The notes below the pieces were generated by a model. That model had not been told where the DNA came from. It did no database searches and saw only the letters and a program-made list of their open reading frames with translations. From Acidobacteriota bacterium (GTDB lineage Bacteria > Acidobacteriota > Blastocatellia > Pyrinomonadales > Pyrinomonadaceae), in the NCBI GenBank assembly GCA_013140875.1, contig JABFSB010000226.1, positions 1 to 14,167 on the forward strand: a DNA stretch of 14,167 bases, read 5' to 3'. Shown in pieces: positions 13,741-14,167 of this stretch. The position numbers and the translations under genes are program-made. Each line of letters starts with the position of its first letter. Position 1 is the first letter of the stretch.

Positions 13741-13812
13741 CGGTTCGGTGAAATTTTTGCCCGCGAATTATGCCAATCGAAGAATCCGGTCGCTGCGGCT
13801 TCGGGGTTCCGA

Positions 13813-14167
13813 TTACATTTTGTTCATCAACGCCTCGATCTCGTCCGGGTTTTTGGGTACCCCGGCGGTCAGGTTGAGGTTGCCGGTTCCGGTGACGAGA
13901 ACGTCATCTTCGATGCGGATGCCGATGCCGCGGTATTTGGCGGGGGCGGATTTATCGTCGGGCGGGATGTAGAGGCCCGGTTCGACGGTCAGGACCATGC
14001 CGGGCGCGAAGGGACGCGAGTTTTTGGCGGTTTGGTCGGTGAAATAGCGACCGGCGTCGTGAACGTCCATTCCTAAATAATGGCCGACGCCGTGCATGTA
14101 GTATTTCATGTAGGCCTTTTTCTTGATCAGGTCTTTCGTCTTACCTTTAAGCAGGCCGAGTTTTTTC
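13813..14167 (-). CDS. Xaa-Pro aminopeptidase (M24B), C-terminal part; 5' end outside window
   Basis: The frame is open to the right edge, giving 117 residues of the catalytic 'pita-bread' domain of aminopeptidase P, which removes an N-terminal residue preceding proline using two Mn ions. HGVGHYLGMDVHD holds the conserved HxxGHxxGxxVHD block with metal-ligand and catalytic histidines. TVEPGLY and IGIRIEDDVLVT contribute the two metal-binding glutamates. The end, NLNLTAGVPKNPDEIEALM, is the usual PepP-type C terminus. An internal ATG at 14109 is not the start, because LKGKTKDLIKKKAY continues in frame to the edge. It precedes pnuC by 72 bp in the same direction, so the two may share a transcript. 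Family is certain; the PepP-versus-PepQ distinction rests on the C-terminal half only. Confidence 0.9.
   Translation of the reverse strand, partial: KKLGLLKGKTKDLIKKKAYMKYYMHGVGHYLGMDVHDAGRYFTDQTAKNSRPFAPGMVLTVEPGLYIPPDDKSAPAKYRGIGIRIEDDVLVTGTGNLNLTAGVPKNPDEIEALMNKM

Noticed and set aside
1..14167. Defence island, mobile element or biosynthetic cluster
   Set aside because: No nuclease, helicase, transposase, integrase, NRPS/PKS or toxin-antitoxin gene was recognised on either strand; most genes are housekeeping or envelope types.

Overview
The window reads as an ordinary stretch of a Gram-negative bacterial chromosome with moderate G+C, most likely from the Acidobacteriota (Blastocatellia / Pyrinomonadales type). 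This is an inference from gene content: a winged-helix/TolB-like/TPR membrane regulator, a Thr-Pro linker surface protein, PD40 propeller and LolA-like secreted proteins, and a PAP2/vanadium-haloperoxidase-family protein. Many predicted proteins carry signal peptides. I saw no tRNA, rRNA, CRISPR array, transposase, integrase or phage gene.

Layout, left to right. (1) 3-482 (+) is the C-terminal end of a surface protein with a Thr/Pro linker, closed by a hairpin terminator at 512-537. (2) 640-2737 (+) holds a secreted tricorn-type S41 peptidase and a secreted LolA-like protein. (3) 2771-6942 (-) is a compact run transcribed right to left: thiO (glycine oxidase), a TPR/thioredoxin TlpA-like protein that overlaps thiO by 14 nt, a SAM methyltransferase, and a glycerophosphodiester phosphodiesterase joined to the methyltransferase by an ATGA overlap. 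(4) 7037-8528 (+), divergent from thiO, holds an IDH3-like NAD-isocitrate dehydrogenase and a small secreted two-cysteine protein. They end at a strong two-way terminator at 8546-8585. (5) 8596-9873 (-) is a secreted haloperoxidase-family protein. It is divergent from (6) a CadC/ToxR-like wHTH-TM-TolB-TPR regulator (10018-11908, +). A perfect 10-bp inverted repeat lies between the two. (7) 11925-12860 (-) is a five-repeat PD40 propeller protein. (8) 13066-13740 (-) is pnuC, and 13813 to the window edge (-) is the end of an Xaa-Pro aminopeptidase. No gap without a gene exceeds 300 bases; the longest is 12861-13065.

Two genes look broken by single-base events. The wHTH-TPR regulator carries one extra A in an A4 run at 11089-11092. 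pnuC has an in-frame TAG at 13660-13662, where a Tyr codon appears to be expected. Either could be a real mutation or a consensus error. The haloperoxidase-family protein keeps four of the five vanadate-site residues I could align, but has Asn where the acid-base His is expected. I do not see a clear new multi-gene system. The best regulatory lead is the divergent haloperoxidase/regulator pair with its symmetric inverted repeat.
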